Shown piece by piece: positions 59,373 to 64,000 of a stretch of 64,000 nt of DNA. The stretch is from Clostridium cylindrosporum DSM 605 (lineage in GTDB: Bacteria; Bacillota; Clostridia; Clostridiales; Caloramatoraceae). Both the position numbers and the translations under genes were made by a program. The DNA lies in the NCBI RefSeq assembly GCF_001047375.1, contig NZ_LFVU01000024.1:62001-126000 (forward strand). Reading direction: 5' to 3'. The notes beneath the pieces were generated by a model. The model was not told the origin of the DNA. It searched no databases and saw nothing but the letters and a program-made list of their open reading frames with translations. Within the stretch, counting starts at the first letter, position 1; every line of letters starts with the position of its first letter.

Positions 59373-60866
59373 TTACTTTTTTGTATTCCATGATAATAGT
59401 CTTTGACTTCCTGTTAAACTTCTAATGTGAGTTACATCCTGCATCATTTCAAGTACCCCTCTAAAGTTTCCATTATCATCTCTTACTGCATTATAAATTA
59501 TGTATATAAACCTTCCATTAATCTCAAGCCAAAATTCAGCCATGTCCTGCTCTCCAGACTTAAAGGCTTTAATAATCTCCTCAACAGTATCTACACTTTC
59601 TCTTGGGTGGCAGTTTTGAACCATTCTCCCAATAACTCCTGGACTTCTTGGGAATACTCTATGCTTGGTATCACTATAGAATTTGACAATTTCATCTTCA
59701 TCTACAAAGGATAAATCTACCTGAAGATGTTTGAAGATAAGATTAATCTGTTCAAGTGTTAACTTTCCTTGAGCAACATCTAGTACTTCATTATTCGGTG
59801 AAGTGTTAAGCACACCGTGTTTTTGAAGTACACTAGCTAAATCCTTTAATAATTCATTGTTTGAGGCATTCTCTTTCTCCTTCTTTGCTTCTCCAAACTC
59901 AGGCGGAGTATCAATTAGACAATAACCAATTTCATCATCTCCTTGCCTCATTTTTACAAAGTCCTCATGGGAAAGAATGTCTATTGAAGTTGGAAATAGG
60001 ATTTCTTCTTCCTTTACCATCATATCCTCAACCATTTCTATTACTTCATCTTGAAGCTTTAAAAATTCAATATCCTCATCATTTTCTAAGTGTATCTTCG
60101 CCTTTTTAATTATGTCTTTAATATCGTTGTCAAGTGTCCACATTACCTTTGAAGGTTTATCAAAGCCCTTATTTTCTAGCGCTGCAAATAACTGATTTTG
60201 TTTTCTTGCAAAATGAATATTGATTTCACCTAATTTATCATAAACCTCTGCCCATTGATTTTTTATAAATTTTTTATCTTGCATTCCCTTCATTTCACTA
60301 AGAACTTTTCTTATAGCCTTTACTTCATTTAAGTAGGTTTTAATTGGATGTCCAGGTGGAAATTCTAATCTTTCACCTACTAGTACTCCATCAAAGATTT
60401 CTAGGATTTCATCCATTCTTTCAGCTAATACATCATCTGAAATACCATACTGTTCAAGATATTGTTCACAAAGGGCAAATTCTTGTGCTGTCACCTTATC
60501 AAATGATACTCTCAGCTCATTTTTTGCTTCTTCTAATGAGATGTTACCTCTTAAATAATCAACTTTAATAGCGATAATTCCCTTAATTTTCTTATCATCA
60601 AGGTTTAAGTATTCGCTTATCTTCATGGTCTCTAATTCAGGCTTAGGTGTAAAGTATACATGGAACTCTTCATCACTTACTTTTTCTACCCTTTTATCAA
60701 AACCCTTTTCTTCCATCATTTTGTACATAGGAAAGGGCTCAAAATCCTTAATTATATGTATTCCTTGATTAGGCTTTAAGTCTTGAATTGCTTTAGTAAT
60801 GCAATCTCGAAAAGACTCATGTTCTCCACGTCCATCTATAGTTATGTATTCAATTTCTCTTTTCAT
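59373..60866 (-). CDS. DUF438 protein with DUF2249, hemerythrin-like and PAS domains
   Basis: 497 residues. Residues 1-75 match DUF2249 (GRGEHESFRDCITKAIQDLK). About 85-150 are DUF438 (MKISEYLNLDDKKIKGIIAIK). The middle, about 165-310, is hemerythrin-like (PGHPIKTYLNEVKAI, then HFARKQNQLFAALENKGF), with histidines and acids that could hold a di-iron site. The C-terminus, about 395-490, is a PAS domain (HRVFPRSPGVIGRMVQNCHP, then FWLEINGRFIYIIYNAV). Proteins of this make-up are thought to sense or detoxify oxygen or nitric oxide. The nitrate-reductase-like genes upstream on the same strand give a plausible source of reactive nitrogen. Confidence 0.85.
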   Translation of the reverse strand: MKREIEYITIDGRGEHESFRDCITKAIQDLKPNQGIHIIKDFEPFPMYKMMEEKGFDKRVEKVSDEEFHVYFTPKPELETMKISEYLNLDDKKIKGIIAIKVDYLRGNISLEEAKNELRVSFDKVTAQEFALCEQYLEQYGISDDVLAERMDEILEIFDGVLVGERLEFPPGHPIKTYLNEVKAIRKVLSEMKGMQDKKFIKNQWAEVYDKLGEINIHFARKQNQLFAALENKGFDKPSKVMWTLDNDIKDIIKKAKIHLENDEDIEFLKLQDEVIEMVEDMMVKEEEILFPTSIDILSHEDFVKMRQGDDEIGYCLIDTPPEFGEAKKEKENASNNELLKDLASVLQKHGVLNTSPNNEVLDVAQGKLTLEQINLIFKHLQVDLSFVDEDEIVKFYSDTKHRVFPRSPGVIGRMVQNCHPRESVDTVEEIIKAFKSGEQDMAEFWLEINGRFIYIIYNAVRDDNGNFRGVLEMMQDVTHIRSLTGSQRLLSWNTKK

Positions 60867-61066
60867 ACTTTCTCTCCATTCTATATTTAAATAGTCAGTA
60901 TAAAACCTTATCTTTTCTTTATCTATAGTAGGGAATTTAATTCTTATATATATACTACAATAATCTTTTATTTTGAAATATGATTTTAATCACACATATG
61001 AAAAAAATTCTCAACTATACATAAATTATAAACACGTAATCTAAAACATATACCTTTAACATACAT

Positions 61067-61098
61067 AAAAAAGACAGCAAGCATAAGCTTACTGTCTT
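61067..61098 (-). terminator. Terminator of the nitrate-reductase-like operon
   Basis: Arms AAGACAGCAAGC (61071-61082) and GCTTACTGTCTT (61087-61098), 12 bp with one G-U pair, followed on the minus strand by TTTTATG. Confidence 0.8.
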
Positions 61099-61114
61099 CT
61101 AATAACTATTTTAT

Positions 61115-62338
61115 TTAATAAGTATATTCTAGGTTTTCTTTTATATTGAAAAAATCTGAGTAATCTATTTTAAATAATGGCTTTTTAACCTTAGAAATAT
61201 CTATTTCTTCCTTAATTAATTGTGTTAATATTCCTGTATATGATAAGTCTCCTTGAATTATAGCACCATAGATTTTACCATCTTTGTGTATTATCTTTTT
61301 ATAGTTATTTCCTTCTATTTGTATTTCTTCTTTATAGCTTTCATCAGGTGCATTAATCATTCCAACAGACATTGTAGGAAGTCCAAAAAAGTTCATGGTG
61401 TTTTTACTTCCAAAGAAGTCAGTCATAACAGTGTTAATCCCAGCCATGTTGCTAGCAGCTATAATTCCTTCCTTTACAGCAGTTGGCCAAATAGGATTTC
61501 TTCCTGTTACATCACCTGCGCCATAAATGTCTTTTATATTTGTTTCTCCCCTCTCATCTATAATAAGGCCAAACTTATCAACTTCTACTCCACTTCCCTC
61601 TAAAAAGGCTATATTTGCCCTAACTCCAGTAGCTACAACTACAAGTTCACAGGGAATCTTCTCTCCTGTACTTATAAGAAGCTGCTTTGGATTATTATTT
61701 TCATCAACAATAAGCTTTTCAACTTTAATGCTAAGTTTTAAGTCTACCCCTTTTTCTTTAAATAGTTCTTGGTATTTTGAAGCTGCATACTCATCAAGTT
61801 GAATACCTAAAATTCTATCATTTGCTTCAGCTAGGGTAATTTTAACACCACTATCCATAAGTCCTGAGATTGCATCAATTCCTACAAGCCCTGCACCAAT
61901 TACCACTACATTTTCTACATTGCTTGCTATTTCCTTTATTCTTACTGCATCATCTAGGTTTCTAAGTCCTATAACATTATTAGCTTCTCTTAGGTTTTCG
62001 ATTGGTGGTATAAAGGCTGAAGCACCACTTGAAATAAGTACTTTATCGTAATTTATCATTCTTCCATCTGAAAGATGAATTTCATGCTTTTTAGCATATA
62101 ATCTTACTACTTCTACACACTTTATACACTTTATATTGTATTTTTCAAAGTAATTTTTATCGGAAAAGTTTAAATCCTCTACATCTCTATGCCCACTAAT
62201 ATAATGATGTAGTATACATCTTGAATAGACATATTCATCCTTTGAAATTAGTATTATTTCTGCATTTTTATCAATTTCCCTAAGAGTTTTTGCTCCATTT
62301 ATTCCTGATGCTGATGCCCCTATTACAACATATCTCAT
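61115..62338 (-). CDS. NAD(P)/FAD-dependent oxidoreductase of nitrate reductase cluster
   Basis: 407 residues of the NADH-dependent nitrite reductase/rubredoxin reductase-like flavoprotein family. The FAD loop is VVIGASASGINGAKTL at the N-terminus, the NAD(P) loop VVVIGAGLVGIDAISGL near residue 150, and DIYGAGDVTG near 278. It passes electrons from NAD(P)H to the 4Fe-4S protein encoded directly upstream. The two coding regions touch, which suggests translational coupling. Gene order (molybdoprotein, ferredoxin, flavoprotein) is like the narABC nitrate reductase genes of Clostridium perfringens as I recall them. Confidence 0.88.
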   Translation of the reverse strand: MRYVVIGASASGINGAKTLREIDKNAEIILISKDEYVYSRCILHHYISGHRDVEDLNFSDKNYFEKYNIKCIKCVEVVRLYAKKHEIHLSDGRMINYDKVLISSGASAFIPPIENLREANNVIGLRNLDDAVRIKEIASNVENVVVIGAGLVGIDAISGLMDSGVKITLAEANDRILGIQLDEYAASKYQELFKEKGVDLKLSIKVEKLIVDENNNPKQLLISTGEKIPCELVVVATGVRANIAFLEGSGVEVDKFGLIIDERGETNIKDIYGAGDVTGRNPIWPTAVKEGIIAASNMAGINTVMTDFFGSKNTMNFFGLPTMSVGMINAPDESYKEEIQIEGNNYKKIIHKDGKIYGAIIQGDLSYTGILTQLIKEEIDISKVKKPLFKIDYSDFFNIKENLEYTY

Positions 62339-62749
62339 CTATTCCACCTCTTCTAATGTAAGTGCTCCCATTGGACACCTAGCTACACATTGGGGAGTAC
62401 CCTTTTTTGTAGAGCTACACATATCACATTTCATAATTTCCTTGTGACTTTCTTTATCAGCTTTTAATACTCCATAGGGACAAGACATTATACACATAAA
62501 ACAGCTTGCACAGCGTGATTTATCATATTCCACAATACCTGTTTGTGGATTCTTTTTCATGGCACCTGCCATACAGGTATATACGCATTCAGGCTTATCA
62601 CAGTGTCTGCAAAATATCGGAGCATATTTTTCATCACTGGTTATGGTAACTCTACTTCTACTATCTGATGAACCGTGGGAAGAAGTACATGCAACAGTAC
62701 ATGTAAGGCATCCTACACATTTACTTCTATCTATATTTATTCTTTTCAA
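62339..62749 (-). CDS. 4Fe-4S electron-transfer protein of nitrate reductase cluster
   Basis: 136 residues with four [4Fe-4S] motifs: CVGCLTCTVACTSSHG, CRHCDKPECVYTCMAG, CASCFMCIMSCPYG and CDMC...CVARCPMG. It carries electrons between the flavoprotein and the molybdopterin oxidoreductase. It lies 18 bp after the molybdoprotein gene and abuts the flavoprotein gene. The small size and cluster number resemble the NarB-type subunit of clostridial nitrate reductase. Confidence 0.88.
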   Translation of the reverse strand: MKRINIDRSKCVGCLTCTVACTSSHGSSDSRSRVTITSDEKYAPIFCRHCDKPECVYTCMAGAMKKNPQTGIVEYDKSRCASCFMCIMSCPYGVLKADKESHKEIMKCDMCSSTKKGTPQCVARCPMGALTLEEVE

Positions 62750-62767
62750 GTAACCTCCCCCTTAGCT

Positions 62768-64000
62768 TTAAATCCTTTGAATATTCACTGTTACATACTT
62801 ATATGATGGTTCCTTAGAGTAAGTATCAAAAACATATGGTGTTAATATATTTGTGTTGAAATAATGCATTGGTGCAAATAATTGATTCTTTTTAACACTA
62901 TCACTTATTTTAGCAATAAAATTTGCACTTTCTCCATTTGAGGATGTTATTAATACCTTTTCGTTGTCCTTTATATTTAAATCCCTAGCTAATTCACTAT
63001 TCATAAATACATGGGAACTTAAAAAAGTTATATCCTCAACTGTAGGGATTTCTCTAGTTCTTGTTTGTGTATGCCATTGCCCTACTGTTCCTCTTCCTGA
63101 ATTTAATATATAAGGAAATTCAGGTCTTGGAATCTCTGGATAATCTACTACATCCTCATACACGAATCTTATCTTACCACTTTCAGTAAAGAATCTATTA
63201 TCCTCATATAATCTTCTCTCGTTATCCTCTAATTTATCTCCTTCTCTAAATGGCCATTGGACTCCAGTAGAGTTTACTAACATATCATAATCTACACCGG
63301 TTATATCACATGGCATGCCACTACTAAATTGCTTTATTATTTCAAAGGCATGTTTTGGTGTTTTCCATTTATCTAATGCTTTTCCTACCCCAAGTGCCCT
63401 TCCTATTCCAAGGAAAATTTCATAATCAGTTAATTCTCCCTCTTCCTTTGAAAGAATCGGAACAACAGCTGATAGCCTACGTTCTGTATTTATTAAAAAT
63501 CCTTCTTTCTTTAGTGATGATACAGAGGGCAAGCATAAATCACAAAGCTTTGCACTATCTGTATCACTATATAGGTCTTGAACAACAAAGAACTCTAGGT
63601 TTTTAACTACTTCTTTAAATTCCTTATTATTAACCCAGGAATCCGCTGGATTAGTTCCAACTACCCAAAGTGCTTTAATCTCTCCGCTTTTTATTCTCTT
63701 TATAATTTCATCATATGGGATTGTTGGCTTTGTTGGGATTTTATCTTCTTCAATATCTAAAATATTAGCAACATATTCTCTGTGATTTTCATTATTGTAA
63801 TCCCTTCCAGCATATAGCGTTGTAGTATTGCTATACATTCTTGAACCCATAGCATTACTTTGTCCTGTTAAGGAATTAGCACCTGTTCCTTCTCTTCCTA
63901 TGTTCCCAGTTATTACAGCAAGATTTATTATTGCCTGTGCTGTTCTAACTGCTTGAAACCCTTGGTTAACACCCATGGTCCACCAAAAAGAGACTCTTTT
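62768..64000 (-). CDS. Molybdopterin oxidoreductase, nitrate-reductase-like (5' end outside window)
   Basis: C-terminal 410 or so residues of a larger protein; the reading frame stays open to the window edge, so the N-terminus with its iron-sulfur cluster is missing. SFWWTMGVNQGFQAVRTAQ and GANSLTGQSNAMGSRMYSN match assimilatory-type nitrate reductases (NasA/NarB/NapA family). VSSLKKEGFLINTERRL is the cofactor region, and RGTVGQWHTQTRTREIP with the C-terminal cofactor-binding lid follows. It reduces nitrate to nitrite with bis-MGD. A formate dehydrogenase of the same superfamily is the alternative, but the TGQSNAMG segment favours nitrate reductase. Confidence 0.85.
   Translation of the reverse strand, partial: KRVSFWWTMGVNQGFQAVRTAQAIINLAVITGNIGREGTGANSLTGQSNAMGSRMYSNTTTLYAGRDYNNENHREYVANILDIEEDKIPTKPTIPYDEIIKRIKSGEIKALWVVGTNPADSWVNNKEFKEVVKNLEFFVVQDLYSDTDSAKLCDLCLPSVSSLKKEGFLINTERRLSAVVPILSKEEGELTDYEIFLGIGRALGVGKALDKWKTPKHAFEIIKQFSSGMPCDITGVDYDMLVNSTGVQWPFREGDKLEDNERRLYEDNRFFTESGKIRFVYEDVVDYPEIPRPEFPYILNSGRGTVGQWHTQTRTREIPTVEDITFLSSHVFMNSELARDLNIKDNEKVLITSSNGESANFIAKISDSVKKNQLFAPMHYFNTNILTPYVFDTYSKEPSYKYVTVNIQRI

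Overview
This window comes from a low-GC anaerobic Firmicute that looks like a Clostridium (sensu stricto) or a close relative. The evidence is AT-rich DNA, AGGAGG-type ribosome sites, a T-box leader, simple hairpin-plus-T terminators, a selenocysteine formate dehydrogenase, SEC-C methionine aminopeptidase and DUF1540/DUF438 proteins. Most long genes lie on the minus strand. I saw no rRNA, tRNA, CRISPR array, prophage or insertion sequence.

The centrepiece is about 15.5-34 kb: a bacterial microcompartment (BMC) operon on the minus strand (27588 down to 15928), with a divergent cyclase-family hydrolase, a PucR-type regulator and two NCS2 purine permeases. The operon encodes three BMC-H shell proteins, one BMC-P pentamer, a low-complexity protein with four copies of a short amphipathic motif (a scaffold candidate), and a flavoprotein. 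The enzymes are formiminotransferase, formate-THF ligase, a hydantoinase/allantoinase-type amidohydrolase, an isochorismatase-type amidase, UbiX, a UbiD-type decarboxylase and an adenine-deaminase-type hydrolase. There is no aldehyde dehydrogenase, phosphotransacylase, diol dehydratase or glycyl-radical enzyme, so this is not a standard metabolosome. The chemistries match the classical clostridial xanthine fermentation almost step for step: xanthine, 4-ureido-5-imidazolecarboxylate, 4-amino-5-imidazolecarboxylate, 4-aminoimidazole, 4-imidazolone, formiminoglycine, then glycine plus formimino-THF, and finally formate plus ATP. I therefore infer a purine (xanthine) degrading microcompartment. 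I recall that a xanthine-utilising BMC class has been predicted in shell-protein surveys, but I cannot check this. The individual step assignments are inference.

Left flank (0-15.8 kb): a giant TPR protein, methionine aminopeptidase, an XdhC/CoxI-type maturation factor for molybdenum hydroxylases (possibly relevant to xanthine dehydrogenase), a secreted subtilase, a carbohydrate ABC importer operon with a DUF4091 glycosidase-like protein, and a CcdA-thioredoxin fusion with an HxlR regulator.

Right flank (34-64 kb): pyruvate carboxylase and T-box-controlled asparagine synthetase A; a formate dehydrogenase block (two FdhF paralogues, one Sec and one Cys, two polyferredoxins and MobB) that could use the formate made by the purine pathway; cyclopropane fatty acid synthase; a cytosine-deaminase-like amidohydrolase; a six-repeat beta-propeller lectin-like protein; a nuclease/phosphatase-fold protein; DUF1540 and WG-repeat proteins; a zinc alcohol dehydrogenase; a second sugar ABC importer; a hemerythrin/PAS (DUF438) protein; and the end of a nitrate-reductase-like cluster that runs off the window.

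Several starts were moved from the longest possible reading frame to the codon with a proper ribosome site, as noted per gene.
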